Shown one piece after another: positions 50,923-63,503 of a stretch of DNA of 64,000 nucleotides. The notes beneath the pieces were generated by a model. That model saw nothing but the letters and a program-made list of their open reading frames with translations. It did not search any database and was not told where the DNA came from. Source of the stretch: Nocardia niwae NBRC 108934 = DSM 45340 (GTDB lineage: Bacteria > Actinomycetota > Actinomycetes > Mycobacteriales > Mycobacteriaceae); the NCBI RefSeq assembly GCF_001613465.1, contig NZ_BDCK01000015.1, positions 62,001 through 126,000 on the forward strand, written 5' to 3'. Both the position numbers and the translations under genes were made by a program. Each line of letters opens with the position of its first letter. The stretch's first letter is position 1.

Positions 50923-50991
50923 GCGGGTGGGCCGCGCACGCCCACCTGTCCGGCTGGCGGGAGTTCGAACAGCCGTCTAGCCTTCGCGGGT

Positions 50992-51552
50992 ATGGAGCCG
51001 GGTGCGTTCGTCCTCGCGGCAGCTTTCGCCGACGATCCATTGATGACCTACTTCTGGCCGGGATCGTCGCGGCGGCGAAAAGCGTTGCCCGGGTTCTGGG
51101 ATTCGCGCATCGCGTCGCGCCGGAAAAACGGTTGCGTCGACCTCGCACACGATGCCGCGGGTGATCTGGCCTGCGTGGCACTGTGGGAACCGGCGAACGT
51201 GGTCGCGCCGACAGCGAAGCCCTTGACCTTGCTACGAGCCTTGGGGCCGGCCACGGCGCGAGCCTTGGCGGCCGGGCGACGGATGGAGCGCGCGCGACCG
51301 GAGACGCCGCATCTGTACCTGGCCGCCATCGGGACGCTGCCCCGCGCCCGGGGCCGGGGTCTGGCGACCACGCTGCTCGAGCGGCGGCTGTCGACGGCCG
51401 AACAGGACTGCTTCTTGATCTCCAACACCAGCGGCACGGTGCCCTACTACCAGCGATTCGGGTTCGAACCGCAGGGTGAGCTGCCGATCGGCCGGGGTCC
51501 GGTGGTGTATCCGATGCTCCGGAAGAAGTCCACGCACCGCCCCCGGCCGTAG
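50992..51552 (+). CDS. GNAT-family N-acetyltransferase
   Basis: A 186-residue acetyltransferase with the acetyl-CoA motif LPRARGRGLATTLLERRL (the R/Q-x-x-G-x-G/A loop) and the C-terminal YYQRFGFEPQGEL beta-bulge typical of GNAT. It starts MEPGAFVLAAAFADDPLMTYFWP, as in a large actinobacterial subgroup. Substrate unknown. Convergent with ggt. Confidence 0.88.
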   Translation: MEPGAFVLAAAFADDPLMTYFWPGSSRRRKALPGFWDSRIASRRKNGCVDLAHDAAGDLACVALWEPANVVAPTAKPLTLLRALGPATARALAAGRRMERARPETPHLYLAAIGTLPRARGRGLATTLLERRLSTAEQDCFLISNTSGTVPYYQRFGFEPQGELPIGRGPVVYPMLRKKSTHRPRP

Positions 51553-51601
51553 CGGACCCGGAATGGCTCGGCCACTCACCGAGGCCTGCTGCCGCGGTCG
51601 A

Positions 51602-53554
51602 TCAGTGGGTGTCGCCTAGAACGGCGCCTTCGCGGCGCGGGTCCGCTCCGCCGATCCAGCCCTCGCCGCCGTTGCGTTTGAGCGCGCTGAGGCCGCTGGA
51701 TTGCGGCGCGACCGAGACCTGGTGGCCGAGCTGGCGCAGTCGCAGCACGAGCGGGTCGTGGTCGCCGTTGTCCGTGGCGTTGATCGCCGGGTGCTCACCG
51801 CCGATGCCCGTGGATGGACTGTTACCGGCGCCGAACGCGACCGCGGACACCGCCTGCTGCGGATCCAGCCCCCAGTCGAACATGTTGACCAGCGTTTTCA
51901 CCACGAACTGGATGATCACCGACCCGCCGGGCGAGCCCGCGACATGGGTGAGTTCGCCGCGCGAGCCGTCGGGGGCCTTGTCGAAGATCAGCGTCGGGCT
52001 CATCGAACTGCGCGGACGCTTGCCCGGCTGTACCCGATTGGCCATCGGCACGCCGTCCGCGCCGAGCGGATCGGCGTTGAAGTCGGTGAGCTGGTTGTTC
52101 AGGACGAAGCCGTCGACCAGGTGGAACGAGCCGAATGCCGATTCCACGGTGGTGGTCATCGCCGCGGCGTTGCCGTACTCGTCGACCACCGAGATGTGGC
52201 TGGTGCCGTGCTCGGGCGGCTGCGGGCCGACGCCCAGCGGCACCGGACCGAAGTCACCCGGCTGCGCGGTGCCCATGCTGCGATTCGGATCGATCAGTGC
52301 GGCGCGCTGCCGCAGGTAGTCGCGGTTCAGCAGGGTTTGGGCGGTATTTCCGGGCAGCGGGACGAAATCCGTGTCGGCCACGTACTTGTTGCGATCGGCG
52401 TAAGCCAGGCGTTCGGCCTCGGAGATCAGGTGCACGGCTTGGGCATTCGGCTTGCCGCCGTTGCGGTCGATGTTGTCCGGCCGCATGGTGGCCAGGTCGA
52501 AATTCTCCAGGATGCCCAGAGTCGAGGCGACAGCGATGCCACCCGAGGAGGGACTGGGCATACCGCAGATCTCGTGCTCGTGATAGCTCGTGCACAACGC
52601 GGTGCGCTTTTTCGCCTGATAACCGGCCAAGTCCTCGGGGGTGATCAGGCCGGGGGTGCGCCCGCCGGAGGACCGGCCCGCCGCCGCCGCGATGTCCCGG
52701 GCGATAGCGCCCGTATAGAAGGCCTGCGCGCCCTCGGTGGCGACGGCGCCGAGCGTCTTCGCCATGGCCGGATTGGTGAGGACGGTGTCGGCCGTCTTCG
52801 GGCTGCCGTCCGAGTTCAGGAAGTACGCCTTGGCGTCCTCGTCCGCGGCGAGGTCCTTGGCCGACTCCGCGATCTGGCTGGCGAGGCGGGGACTGATCGG
52901 GAAGCCCTGATCGGCCAGTCCGATGGCAGGGTCGAACAGCTCGCGCCAGGCGGTCTTGCCATGGTCGCGGTGCGCCAGTTCGAGCATCCGCAGCACACCC
53001 GGTACGCCGATCGAGCGCCCGCTGGCCCGGGTGTTCGGTTTGGGTTCGGTGCGGTCGGCATCGCTGATCCAGCGCAAGTAGTTCTCGGTGGCGGCCGCGG
53101 GAGCCACCTCGCGGCCGTCGTAGGCGTCCACCGATTTGGTATTCGCGTCGTAGTAGAGCAGGAACGCGCCGCCGCCGATCCCGGAAGCCTGCGGTTCGAC
53201 CAGACCGAGCACCGTCTGTGCCGCGATCAGCGCGTCCGCGGCGGTGCCGCCGTCGCGCAGGACTTCACACGCGGCCTTGGTGGACACCGGATTGGCCGTC
53301 GACACCGCGAAAGTGTGCGTGCGCACCGGCGTCATGTTCGTGCGATAGCCGGTCGCTATCTCCGGGTTGGTGCTCAGATCCTTCGTGCCGCTGCTCGCCG
53401 GTCCCGCCGCGGTGGCTGTTACCGGTGTGCCGTTCGGAACCGTCTCGCAGACACCGCCCGCCTGGCTTTCGCCGGACGAGCAGGCGGTTGCCATTCCGAC
53501 GGTGAGTGCGAACGCCGCCGCTGCGGCGACCCAAGTACCTCGCTTGCGCCCCAT
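51602..53554 (-). CDS. ggt: Gamma-glutamyltransferase, lipoprotein form
   Basis: Cleaves or transfers gamma-glutamyl groups from glutathione and similar compounds, maturing by self-cleavage at a conserved Thr. The 650-residue precursor has a lipoprotein signal (hydrophobic core then MATAC, Cys25), so it is probably anchored outside the membrane. The catalytic Thr is Thr451 in HGTSHISVVD. The glycine-rich GSPGGSVIIQ segment is also present. No partner genes adjacent. Confidence 0.94.
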   Translation of the reverse strand: MGRKRGTWVAAAAAFALTVGMATACSSGESQAGGVCETVPNGTPVTATAAGPASSGTKDLSTNPEIATGYRTNMTPVRTHTFAVSTANPVSTKAACEVLRDGGTAADALIAAQTVLGLVEPQASGIGGGAFLLYYDANTKSVDAYDGREVAPAAATENYLRWISDADRTEPKPNTRASGRSIGVPGVLRMLELAHRDHGKTAWRELFDPAIGLADQGFPISPRLASQIAESAKDLAADEDAKAYFLNSDGSPKTADTVLTNPAMAKTLGAVATEGAQAFYTGAIARDIAAAAGRSSGGRTPGLITPEDLAGYQAKKRTALCTSYHEHEICGMPSPSSGGIAVASTLGILENFDLATMRPDNIDRNGGKPNAQAVHLISEAERLAYADRNKYVADTDFVPLPGNTAQTLLNRDYLRQRAALIDPNRSMGTAQPGDFGPVPLGVGPQPPEHGTSHISVVDEYGNAAAMTTTVESAFGSFHLVDGFVLNNQLTDFNADPLGADGVPMANRVQPGKRPRSSMSPTLIFDKAPDGSRGELTHVAGSPGGSVIIQFVVKTLVNMFDWGLDPQQAVSAVAFGAGNSPSTGIGGEHPAINATDNGDHDPLVLRLRQLGHQVSVAPQSSGLSALKRNGGEGWIGGADPRREGAVLGDTH

Positions 53555-53705
53555 GCCCGGACTCTAACCTCCGGCGCCGACAGCCGCTCCGGTTTCCTTC
53601 CCAGGGGCGAAATCGCCCTGGCCGCAGCGTGTGTCGAGGTCGAGGCAGCGGAATTCGGCCACCGCGGACCGGCGCGGCCACGCGAGCGGTCGGTAGGCTG
53701 GCCGG

Positions 53706-54395
53706 GTGGCGATCGAGGCGGTGCTGTTCGACTTCTCCGGGACGTTGTTCCGCCTGGAGGCCGACGAATCCTGGTACGCGGATCTGACCGGTCCGGACGG
53801 GCGGGCGTTCGACGTGGATCAGAAGGCCGAGATCATGCGGCGGATGACGGCGCCGGTCGACCACGTCGCCGACTTCGACGACGAGACGCAGTACGCATGG
53901 GACCACCGCGACCTGGATCCGGCGCTGCATCGCAAGGTGATGATGCGCGTGCTGCGCGAGTCGGGTGTGCCCACCGACGAGGACGCCGAGCGACTGTACG
54001 CCCGGCTGCTCGACCCGCTGGAGTGGACGCCGTACCCCGACTGCGCGGTCGTCCTGGACCACCTGGCCGCCCAGGGGATTCCGGTCGCGGTGGTGAGCAA
54101 CATCCCGTTCGACATCCGTCCATCGTTCGCCGCGCGTGGCTGGGATCGGCTGGTCGGCGCGTTCACTCTGTCCTTCGAGGTCGGCGCCATGAAACCCGAC
54201 CCGGAGATCTTCCATTCCGCGCTGGGCGAACTGGGCGTGCCCGCCGAGGCGGCGCTGATGATCGGCGACAGCGCCGAGGCCGACGGTGGCGCCGAGGCGC
54301 TGGGCAGCCGGTTCGCTCTGGTGGAGGCCCTGCCCACCGCCGAGCGCCCGGACGCGCTGGTGGCCGCGCTGCGGCGGCACGGTCTGGTGGAATAG
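53706..54395 (+). CDS. HAD-superfamily hydrolase with DFSGT motif I
   Basis: A 229-residue HAD protein. Motif I is LFDFSGTLF: the nucleophile Asp is present, but the Asp+2 general acid usual in phosphatases is Ser. Motif II is VVSN, motif III the Lys in GAMKPDPEIF and motif IV GDSAEADGG. The helical cap lies at about 20-90. The Ser substitution is seen in some HAD groups and may mean a non-standard substrate. GTG start with poor ribosome-binding site. Confidence 0.88.
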   Translation: MAIEAVLFDFSGTLFRLEADESWYADLTGPDGRAFDVDQKAEIMRRMTAPVDHVADFDDETQYAWDHRDLDPALHRKVMMRVLRESGVPTDEDAERLYARLLDPLEWTPYPDCAVVLDHLAAQGIPVAVVSNIPFDIRPSFAARGWDRLVGAFTLSFEVGAMKPDPEIFHSALGELGVPAEAALMIGDSAEADGGAEALGSRFALVEALPTAERPDALVAALRRHGLVE

Positions 54396-54532
54396 CCCCG
54401 GCCGACCGCGCCATCGCGCGGCGCCGGTGTTTTCGCCGAAGTCCCGGTTGTGCGGCAGGTCACCGTGTTACGGTGCGGTTCCGGCGTAAACGCAGGCGCG
54501 CCGGAAGGTTCGGTACCAACGGGGGTACGGCT

Positions 54533-54958
54533 GTGAGCTTGGCGTTCTCCGGCGAGGAGCCGTCCGTCGGCGTGGAAACGGCCATGCCGGAGGCGGTTCG
54601 GGATGTGCGGGCAGCCGTCGCGGGATTGGCGGGGTTCGGACTCGCCTATCCCGTGCTGATGAATCTGACCCGCGGCGGTGACGCGGCCGCCACGGCGTCC
54701 ACCCAGTTCTGCGTGGCCTGGGCGCTGGGTCTGCTCGTACTCGGCTTCGCCGAGGGAGCGCCTGCCGTGCGCAGGCTGACGATGGGGCTCGCGCTCCTGC
54801 AGGCGGTCGTCGGGTGCTGGGCGATCCGGGACCTCGCGGCCGTTCCGCCCGTCGTCGGCATCGTCGCCGCGGGGTATTCGCTCGCCACGTCGGCAGCCGT
54901 CGTGCACCTGCTGTGCCGCCCGGAAGCCAAGGCGTGGTTCGGCGTTCCCGCGTCCTGA
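54533..54958 (+). CDS. Small membrane protein, 141 residues
   Basis: Not recognised. Four hydrophobic segments (about 29-48, 57-76, 83-98 and 108-125) with few charged residues between them. GTG 54533 is weakly supported; ATG 54584 region (MPEAVRDVRAAVAG) gives a shorter form that keeps all segments. It precedes uvrC by 57 bases. Confidence 0.65.
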   Translation: MSLAFSGEEPSVGVETAMPEAVRDVRAAVAGLAGFGLAYPVLMNLTRGGDAAATASTQFCVAWALGLLVLGFAEGAPAVRRLTMGLALLQAVVGCWAIRDLAAVPPVVGIVAAGYSLATSAAVVHLLCRPEAKAWFGVPAS

Positions 54959-55003
54959 TCGCCCCGCGCAGCCGCCGTCAGCGGGGCTGTCGGTCTCGGT
55001 CTA

Positions 55004-55009
55004 TACGCT
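55004..55009 (+). promoter_or_regulatory. -10 box for a leaderless uvrC transcript
   Basis: TACGCT lies seven bases from the uvrC GTG at 55016, which has no ribosome-binding site. This spacing fits transcription starting at the GTG. Confidence 0.5.
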
Positions 55010-55015
55010 GGATGG

Positions 55016-57025
55016 GTGGCAGATCCAGCGACGTACCGGCCCGCGCCGGGCACGATTCCCGTCGAACCCGGCGTCTACAAATTCCGGGACGCCCATCGGC
55101 AGGTCATCTACGTCGGCAAGGCCAAGAGCCTGCGCAGCAGACTGAACTCGTACTTCGCCGACGTCGCCGGCCTGCATCCGCGCACCAGGCAGATGGTCAC
55201 CACGGCCGCGAGCGTCGAATGGACGGTCGTCTCCACCGAGGTGGAGGCGCTGCAGCTGGAATACAACTGGATCAAGGAATTCGATCCGCGCTTCAACGTC
55301 CGCTACCGCGACGACAAGTCCTATCCGGTGCTCGCGGTCACTCTGAACGAGGAGTACCCGCGGCTGTTCGTCTACCGCGGCGCGCGGCGCAAGGGCGTCC
55401 GTTACTTCGGCCCGTTCGCGCACGCCTGGGCCATCCGCGAGACGCTCGATCTGCTGCTGCGCGTGTTTCCCGCGCGTACCTGCTCCAACGGCGTCTTCCG
55501 GCGGCACCATCAGATCGGGCGTCCCTGCCTGCTCGGCTACATCGACAAGTGCTCGGCGCCATGCGTCGGGCGGGTGAGCGCCGAGGAGCACCGCGCGATC
55601 GTCGAGGACTTCTGCGACTTCCTCGCCGGCCGCACCGACCGTTTGGTCCGGGAACTCGAGCGTCGCATGCACGAGGCGGCGGAAGACCTGGACTTCGAGG
55701 CCGCCGCCCGGCTGCGCGACGATGTCCAGGCGCTGCGCCGCGCCCTGGAGAAGCAGGCGGTGGTGCTCGGTACGGGCACCGACGCCGATGTCATCGCCTT
55801 CGCCACCGACGAACTGGAGGTCGCGGTGCAGGTCTTCCACGTGCGCGACGGCCGGGTGCGCGGCCAGCGCGGCTGGGTGGTCGACAAGTCGGGTGACGCG
55901 GTCGATGTGCCGGAGGCGGGCGGTGAGCTCGCCGCGCTGGTCGAGCAGTTCCTCACGCAGTTCTATGGCGAGCAGGTAGCGGTGGCCGAGCAGTCCGCCG
56001 AGGAGTTGCCCGCCACCGTGGTGCCCCGCGAAGTGCTCGTGCCCGAGTTGCCCGCCGATATGGAGCAGGTCCAGCAGTGGCTGTCCGGCCTGCGCGGCTC
56101 GGCGGTGAAGGTGCGGGTGCCCCAGCGCGGAGACAAGAAGGCGCTCGCCGAGACCGTGCAGCGCAACGCGCGGGAGGCGCTGGCCCAGCACAAGCTCAAG
56201 CGGGCGGGCGATCTGACCTCTAGATCGCAAGCGCTGCAAGAGATCCAGGACGCCCTGGAGCTCGACACCGCGCCGCTGCGCATCGAATGCGTGGACGTCA
56301 GCCATGTGCAGGGCACCGACGTGGTCGCCTCGCTGGTGGTCTTCGAGGACGGTCTGGCCCGCAAGTCCGAGTACCGCCACTACACGATCCGGGAAGCGGC
56401 GGGCGAGGGCCGCTCCGACGACGTCGGCAGCATCGCCGAGGTGACCCGCCGCCGGTTCCTCAAACTGCGCCGCGAGCGCGACATGATGGAACAGGACGAT
56501 CTCGCCGCCACCGGAAGCGACGACGAGGCGCTCGACCTGACCTCCCGGCCGGGCATCGATCCCCGCACCGGACGCCCGCGCAAGTTCTCCTACCCGCCCA
56601 ACTTGTTCGTGGTCGACGGCGGCGCGCCCCAGGTCGCGGCGGCCGCCGAGGTGCTCGACGAGCTGGGCATCACCGACGTCGCGGTGATCGGCCTGGCCAA
56701 ACGGCTGGAAGAGGTGTGGGTGCCCGGCGAGAGCGACCCGGTGATCCTCCCGCGCACCAGCGAGGCGCTGTACCTGCTGCAACGGGTCCGTGACGAGGCC
56801 CACCGCTTCGCCATCACCTTCCATCGCAGCAAACGCTCGCGCCGGATGACCGCCTCCGCGCTGGACTCGGTGCCGGGTCTCGGCACGGCGCGCCGGACCG
56901 CGCTGGTCACCCACTTCGGGTCGGTGGCCAAGCTGAAGCAGGCGACCGTCGAGGAGATCACCGAGGTGCCCGGCATCGGTGTGGCGACCGCGAAAGCGGT
57001 CCTTGCGGCGCTCGAGTCCGAATAG
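55016..57025 (+). CDS. uvrC: UvrABC excinuclease subunit C
   Basis: Makes both incisions in nucleotide excision repair. The 669-residue protein has the GIY-YIG domain ([21 protein letters not shown], about 19-39), the UVR motif near 205-240, the RNase H-like endonuclease domain ([17 protein letters not shown], with its Asp, and VVDGGAPQV) and the C-terminal helix-hairpin-helix pair (SVPGLG and EVPGIG). GTG start without a Shine-Dalgarno. Confidence 0.97.
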   Translation: MADPATYRPAPGTIPVEPGVYKFRDAHRQVIYVGKAKSLRSRLNSYFADVAGLHPRTRQMVTTAASVEWTVVSTEVEALQLEYNWIKEFDPRFNVRYRDDKSYPVLAVTLNEEYPRLFVYRGARRKGVRYFGPFAHAWAIRETLDLLLRVFPARTCSNGVFRRHHQIGRPCLLGYIDKCSAPCVGRVSAEEHRAIVEDFCDFLAGRTDRLVRELERRMHEAAEDLDFEAAARLRDDVQALRRALEKQAVVLGTGTDADVIAFATDELEVAVQVFHVRDGRVRGQRGWVVDKSGDAVDVPEAGGELAALVEQFLTQFYGEQVAVAEQSAEELPATVVPREVLVPELPADMEQVQQWLSGLRGSAVKVRVPQRGDKKALAETVQRNAREALAQHKLKRAGDLTSRSQALQEIQDALELDTAPLRIECVDVSHVQGTDVVASLVVFEDGLARKSEYRHYTIREAAGEGRSDDVGSIAEVTRRRFLKLRRERDMMEQDDLAATGSDDEALDLTSRPGIDPRTGRPRKFSYPPNLFVVDGGAPQVAAAAEVLDELGITDVAVIGLAKRLEEVWVPGESDPVILPRTSEALYLLQRVRDEAHRFAITFHRSKRSRRMTASALDSVPGLGTARRTALVTHFGSVAKLKQATVEEITEVPGIGVATAKAVLAALESE

Positions 57026-57136
57026 TCAGTCGACAGTGCACCGGAAGATTCGGTTTCGCGTACGTTGTGTCTGCGGCCGATACCGAAACCGGTGCGCGAT
57101 GATCGGAAGGCACCCCAGAGACGGATCCGGTAGGAC

Positions 57137-58117
57137 ATGACACGCGTCGAATCGAACAGCAGTGCGGGCAACCCGCCGACGAGCGCGGGACGAGTGGCCT
57201 CGTCCGGTGCCGTCGGCGGGACGAACCCGCAGGTCGAGGTCGTGATCGTGACCGGGCTCTCGGGCGCGGGCCGCGGCACCGCCGCCCGCGTGCTCGAGGA
57301 CCTCGGCTGGTATGTGACCGACAACCTGCCGCCGGAGCTGTTCGGGCGGATGGTGGAGCTGGGTGCTTCGGCGAAGCCGCCGATCCGCCGTCTCGCGCTG
57401 GTCATGGACGTGCGCAGCCGGTTCTTCACCGGTGATCTGTCGGTGGTCACCGAGCAGTTGCGGACCCTGGGCGTGCGCACCAGGGTGCTGTTCCTCGAGG
57501 CCTCCGACGACGTGCTGATCCGCCGTTTCGGCTTCGCGCGGCGCAGGCACCCGCTGCAGAGCGAGAGCAAGGACGGCACGTTGTCGGCGGGCATCGCCGC
57601 CGAGCGGGTGCGGCTGTCCGCCGTGAAGGCCGCCGCCGACCTGGTGATCGACACCACCGAACTGTCCATCCATCAGTTGCACCGCAAGATGGAGGAGGCC
57701 TACGGCGGCGGCGCGCCCAGCGCTTTGCAGCTCACCGTGCAGTCGTTCGGCTTCAAGTACGGAGTTCCGCTGGACGCGGACATGGTGTTGGATGTGCGTT
57801 TTCTACCCAATCCACATTGGATACCGGAATTGCGGGAACACACCGGTCAGGAGACGGTGGTCAGCGAGTACGTGTTGTCGCGTCCGGGCGCGGACGACTA
57901 CTTGCGTACCTGCCACCACCTGGTCGAACTGACCACGAATGGTTACCGCCAAGAGGGGAAGCGATACATGACGGTCGCAGTGGGCTGCACCGGTGGCAAG
58001 CACCGGAGCGTCGCGATTGCCGAGGCACTGGGCGAGTTGATGAGCGAGGTCACCGGCGGGCCGGAGGAGTCCGCCGACGTGGTCCGGGTGGTGCATCGAG
58101 ACCTGGGGCGCGAATGA
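57137..58117 (+). CDS. rapZ: RapZ-family P-loop nucleotide-binding protein
   Basis: A 326-residue protein. Family members regulate amino-sugar metabolism in E. coli through small-RNA decay; the role in actinobacteria is unclear. The Walker A loop is GLSGAGRG (40-47), with Arg46 where Lys is usual, as in mycobacterial homologues. Other markers are VTDNLPPELF, RRRHPL and the C-terminal VAVGCTGGKHRSVAIAE. It lies in the conserved rapZ-yvcK-whiA operon and overlaps the next gene. Confidence 0.95.
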   Translation: MTRVESNSSAGNPPTSAGRVASSGAVGGTNPQVEVVIVTGLSGAGRGTAARVLEDLGWYVTDNLPPELFGRMVELGASAKPPIRRLALVMDVRSRFFTGDLSVVTEQLRTLGVRTRVLFLEASDDVLIRRFGFARRRHPLQSESKDGTLSAGIAAERVRLSAVKAAADLVIDTTELSIHQLHRKMEEAYGGGAPSALQLTVQSFGFKYGVPLDADMVLDVRFLPNPHWIPELREHTGQETVVSEYVLSRPGADDYLRTCHHLVELTTNGYRQEGKRYMTVAVGCTGGKHRSVAIAEALGELMSEVTGGPEESADVVRVVHRDLGRE

Positions 58118-59160
58118 CCGGCTGGGAATCCAATCCCAGCATCGTCGCGCTGGGTGGCGGACACGGCCTGTATGCGACGCTGACCGCGGTGCGGCGGCTG
58201 ACCAGGAAGATCTGCGCGGTGGTCACCGTCGCCGACGACGGCGGCTCCTCGGGCCGGCTGCGCGCCGAACTGGGTGTCCTGCCGCCGGGGGATCTGCGGA
58301 TGGCGCTGGCGGCCCTGGCCGCGGACGCCGACGGCGTCTGGACGCAGACCGTCCAGCATCGTTTCGGCGGCACCGGCGCGCTGGCCGGGCACTCGGTGGG
58401 CAACCTGATCCTGGCGGGGCTCACCGAGGTACTCGGCGACCCGGTCGCCGCGCTGGACGAGGTCGCCCGCATGTTGCGCATCACCGGACGGGTGCTGCCC
58501 ATGTCGCCGATCGCGCTGGACATCGAGGCGGACGTCTCCGGATTGGAAGCGGATCCACGGGTGAGCCGCTGCATTCGCGGCCAAGTTGCCATCGCGACGA
58601 CGCCGGGTAAGGTGCGGCGAGTGCGGCTGATTCCGTCCGATCCACCGGCCAGCCCGGAGGCGACCTCGGCGATCGAACACGCGGACGTCGTGGTGCTCGG
58701 CCCGGGATCGTGGTTCACCAGCGTGATCCCGCACGTCCTCGTCCCTGAGCTACGGGAGGCCCTGGTGTACACCAGGGCGCGGAAAGTCCTGGTGCTCAAT
58801 CTCGCCGCGGAGCCGGGGGAGACCGCGGGGTTCTCCGCGGAACGGCATTTGCATGTATTGTCCCAGCACGCACCGGAATTCGTGGTCGATGAGGTGCTGG
58901 TCGACTCCGGCTCGGTACCGGAGGGCCGCGAGCGGGAACATGTGGCCAGGGCTGCCGAACAGTTGCGGGCACGAGTAACCTTCTCCGATGTCGCCGAAGC
59001 GGGAACGGACCGGCATCACCCCGGAAAGCTTGCCGCCGCACTGGATCAACTGATCCGGCAACCTCGGCCGCAAATGGCAGGGCTTCGAGTCGAGGGACGG
59101 CACATGGGTCAGGATGTGCGTTCCGGGTTGGGTGGAAAGGAGCGCGTCCCGTGGCGATGA
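58114..59160 (+). CDS. cuvA: YvcK/CuvA gluconeogenesis factor-like protein
   Basis: A 348-residue CofD-like Rossmann protein that binds UDP-sugars in its family and supports cell-wall and carbon metabolism. It begins with [14 protein letters not shown] and has [22 protein letters not shown] and [17 protein letters not shown] overlaps the rapZ stop by four bases, and its 3' end overlaps whiA by ten. Confidence 0.95.
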   Translation: MTGWESNPSIVALGGGHGLYATLTAVRRLTRKICAVVTVADDGGSSGRLRAELGVLPPGDLRMALAALAADADGVWTQTVQHRFGGTGALAGHSVGNLILAGLTEVLGDPVAALDEVARMLRITGRVLPMSPIALDIEADVSGLEADPRVSRCIRGQVAIATTPGKVRRVRLIPSDPPASPEATSAIEHADVVVLGPGSWFTSVIPHVLVPELREALVYTRARKVLVLNLAAEPGETAGFSAERHLHVLSQHAPEFVVDEVLVDSGSVPEGREREHVARAAEQLRARVTFSDVAEAGTDRHHPGKLAAALDQLIRQPRPQMAGLRVEGRHMGQDVRSGLGGKERVPWR

Positions 59161-60134
59161 CAGCCGATGTGAAAGACGAGCTGAGCAGGCTCACGGTGTC
59201 GCAGGTGAGTTCCCGCAAGGCGGAACTGTCCGCCCTGCTGCGTTTCGCGGGCGGCCTGCACATCGTCGGCGGCCGGGTGATCGTCGAGGCCGAGGTGGAC
59301 ATGGGATCCATCGCGCGCAGGCTGCGCCGGGAGATCTTCGAGCTCTACGGCTACGGGTCCGACGTGCACGTGCTCGGCGCGGGCGGACTGCGCAAGACCT
59401 CCCGGTACGTCGTGCGTGTCTCCAAGGAGGGTGAGGCGCTGGCCCGGCAGACCGGTCTGCTCGATGTGCGCGGCCGTCCGGTGCGCGGACTGCCCGCGCA
59501 GGTGGTCGGCGGCAGCATCGCCGACGCCGAAGCCGCCTGGCGCGGCGCGTTTCTCGCCCACGGCTCGCTCACCGAACCGGGTCGTTCGTCGGCGCTCGAG
59601 GTCAGCTGCCCCGGGCCCGAGGCGGCGTTGGCGCTGGTCGGCGCGGCCCGTCGGCTCGGCATCACGGCCAAGGCACGCGAAGTGCGCGGCACCGACCGCG
59701 TGGTGGTGCGCGACGGTGAGGCGATCGGCGCGCTGCTGACCAGGATGGGCGCGCACGGCACCCGGATGGTGTGGGAGGAACGCAGGCTGCGCCGCGAAGT
59801 GCGGGCGACCGCGAATCGCCTGGCCAACTTCGACGACGCCAACCTGCGCCGCTCCGCGCGGGCCGCGGTGGCCGCGGCGGCCCGGGTGGAACGCGCGCTG
59901 GAGATCCTCAGCGACGACGTGCCCGACCATCTCGCGGCCGCGGGCAGGCTGCGCGTGCAGCACCGCCAGGCGTCGCTCGAGGAACTCGGTCAGCTCGCCG
60001 ACCCGCCGATGACGAAAGACGCCGTCGCCGGCCGCATCCGGCGGCTGTTGTCGATGGCCGACCGGCGCGCCAAGGAACTGGGCGTGCCGGACACCGAGTC
60101 GGCCGTCACGGCCGAACTGCTCGACGAAGCCTGA
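59151..60134 (+). CDS. whiA: Sporulation/cell-division regulator WhiA
   Basis: A DNA-binding regulator related to LAGLIDADG homing endonucleases. The 327-residue product shows the N-terminal domain [12 protein letters not shown], the LAGLIDADG-like [12 protein letters not shown] and the C-terminal HTH with [22 protein letters not shown]. In sporulating actinobacteria it acts with WhiB; its job in Nocardia is not established. GTG 59151 has AAAGGAG upstream; ATG 59157 is an alternative. Confidence 0.96.
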   Translation: MAMTADVKDELSRLTVSQVSSRKAELSALLRFAGGLHIVGGRVIVEAEVDMGSIARRLRREIFELYGYGSDVHVLGAGGLRKTSRYVVRVSKEGEALARQTGLLDVRGRPVRGLPAQVVGGSIADAEAAWRGAFLAHGSLTEPGRSSALEVSCPGPEAALALVGAARRLGITAKAREVRGTDRVVVRDGEAIGALLTRMGAHGTRMVWEERRLRREVRATANRLANFDDANLRRSARAAVAAAARVERALEILSDDVPDHLAAAGRLRVQHRQASLEELGQLADPPMTKDAVAGRIRRLLSMADRRAKELGVPDTESAVTAELLDEA

Positions 60135-60145
60135 CGCATGCTTTC

Positions 60146-60180
60146 CGCGATCCCCGCGACGTCCCGTCGCGGGGATCGCG
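60146..60180 (+). terminator. Terminator hairpin after whiA
   Basis: A perfect 15-bp inverted repeat, CGCGATCCCCGCGAC and its complement, with a five-base loop, lies 11 bases after the whiA stop. It separates the rapZ-yvcK-whiA operon from the gap operon. Confidence 0.85.
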
Positions 60181-60280
60181 GCGTTTTCCGGCGGCCGCAA
60201 CTCGTCCTGGTCGGGTGTCTGACCAGGCATCCCGTCCTCGCGAAAGCCAGGTGCGTGTCGGCGAGGTCACGGCAGGACGT

Positions 60281-60286
60281 TAGTGT
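60281..60286 (+). promoter_or_regulatory. Possible gap operon -10 box
   Basis: TAGTGT lies 45 bases upstream of the gap start. The only other landmark in the leader is the GAGGAG ribosome-binding site. Confidence 0.4.
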
Positions 60287-60304
60287 GAGTGGACATCGGA
60301 ATGA

Positions 60305-61351
<1,047 letters not shown>

Positions 61352-61356
61352 CGCGC

Positions 61357-62571
61357 ATGGCTGTCAAGACACTCGCGGATCTGCTCGGCGAGGGTGTGGA
61401 GGGCCGGGGCGTGCTGGTGCGCTCCGACCTGAACGTTCCCCTCGACGACAACGGACAGATCACCGATCCCGGCCGCATCGTCGCGTCGGCGCCGACCATC
61501 AAGGCGCTCGCCGAGGCGGGCGCCAAGGTCGTCGTGACCGCGCACCTCGGCCGGCCGAAGGGCGCGCCGGACCCGAAGCTCTCCCTGGCGCCGGTGGCGG
61601 CCAGGCTCGCCGAGGAACTGGGCCGCAACGTCCAGCTCGCCGGTGACGTGGTGGGCCAGGACGCGCTCGCTCGGTCGGAGGGCCTCACCGACGGTGACGT
61701 GCTGCTGCTGGAGAACATCCGGTTCGACCCGCGCGAGACGAGCAAGGACGACGCCGACCGGGCCAAGCTGGCCGCCGCGCTGGTCGAGCTGGTCGGCGAC
61801 GACGGCGCGTTCGTCTCCGACGGCTTCGGCGTGGTGCACCGCAAGCAGGCGTCGGTGTACGACGTCGCCGAGCAGTTGCCGCACTACGCGGGCACGCTGG
61901 TCGCGGCCGAGGTCGAGGTGCTGGCCAAGCTGACCGAGGAGCCGGACCGGCCGTACGCGGTCGTGCTCGGCGGGTCGAAGGTCTCCGATAAGCTGGCGGT
62001 CATCGAAGCGCTCGCCCCGAAGGTCGACACGCTGGTGATCGGCGGCGGCATGTGTTTCACCTTCCTTGCGGCACAAGGGCTTTCGGTGGGCGCCTCGCTG
62101 TTGCAGGAGGAGATGGTGGACACCTGCAAGCGGCTGCTCGAACAGTACGCCGACGTCATCCACCTGCCGCGCGACATCGTGGTGGCCGACAAGTTCGCCG
62201 CCGACGCGGAGTCGAAAGTGGTACCCGCGCACGAGATCCCGGACGGCTGGCTCGGCCTGGACGTGGGTCCGGAGTCGGTCGCCCGCTTCTCGGCGCTGCT
62301 GACCGAGGCGAGGACCGTCTTCTGGAACGGGCCGATGGGCGTGTTCGAGTTCGAGAAGTTCGCCGCGGGCACCCGCGGGGTGGCCGAGGCGATCGTGACC
62401 GCCACCGGCAAGGGCGCGTTCACTGTGGTCGGCGGCGGCGACTCGGCCGCGGCCGTGCGGGCGCTCGGCCTGCCGGAGGACGGCTTCTCGCACATCTCCA
62501 CGGGCGGCGGCGCGTCGCTGGAGTACCTGGAGGGCAAGGAACTGCCCGGCATCGCGGTGTTGGAGGGCTGA
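61357..62571 (+). CDS. pgk: Phosphoglycerate kinase
   Basis: Transfers phosphate from 1,3-bisphosphoglycerate to ADP. The 404-residue protein contains [34 protein letters not shown] and the nucleotide-binding GGGDSAAAV and [13 protein letters not shown] segments. It starts five bases after gap and ends two bases before tpiA. Confidence 0.98.
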   Translation: MAVKTLADLLGEGVEGRGVLVRSDLNVPLDDNGQITDPGRIVASAPTIKALAEAGAKVVVTAHLGRPKGAPDPKLSLAPVAARLAEELGRNVQLAGDVVGQDALARSEGLTDGDVLLLENIRFDPRETSKDDADRAKLAAALVELVGDDGAFVSDGFGVVHRKQASVYDVAEQLPHYAGTLVAAEVEVLAKLTEEPDRPYAVVLGGSKVSDKLAVIEALAPKVDTLVIGGGMCFTFLAAQGLSVGASLLQEEMVDTCKRLLEQYADVIHLPRDIVVADKFAADAESKVVPAHEIPDGWLGLDVGPESVARFSALLTEARTVFWNGPMGVFEFEKFAAGTRGVAEAIVTATGKGAFTVVGGGDSAAAVRALGLPEDGFSHISTGGGASLEYLEGKELPGIAVLEG

Positions 62572-62573
62572 GC

Positions 62574-63359
<786 letters not shown>

Positions 63360-63375
63360 GCAGGCACGGCACTCG

Positions 63376-63410
63376 ACAGCCCGGTATCGCTTCGAGCGCT
63401 ACCGGGCTGT
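63376..63410 (+). terminator. Intrinsic terminator of the gap-pgk-tpiA operon
   Basis: ACAGCCCGGTA (63376-63386) pairs with TACCGGGCTGT (63400-63410), with further pairing inside the loop, and is followed by TTCCGTTT. It starts 17 bases after the tpiA stop. Confidence 0.88.
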
Positions 63411-63503
63411 TTCCGTTTACGCCGAGAGCGATAGGGGGCCCTCGGCCGGCGCCGCTCGTGCGATGATGTCGGAGCTCGAACTCCCAGCTCGGCAAGGATT
63501 TTC

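Noticed and set aside
51701..54532. A plus-strand open frame of more than 900 codons leading into the small membrane protein
   Set aside because: It runs antisense to ggt and through the HAD gene in another frame; its composition is typical of a shadow frame in high-GC DNA.
57051..57091. CGGTTTCG...CGAAACCG inverted repeat between uvrC and rapZ as a terminator
   Set aside because: The spacer is 25 bases and there is no T-run, so it is too weak to call; it may be a regulatory site or chance.
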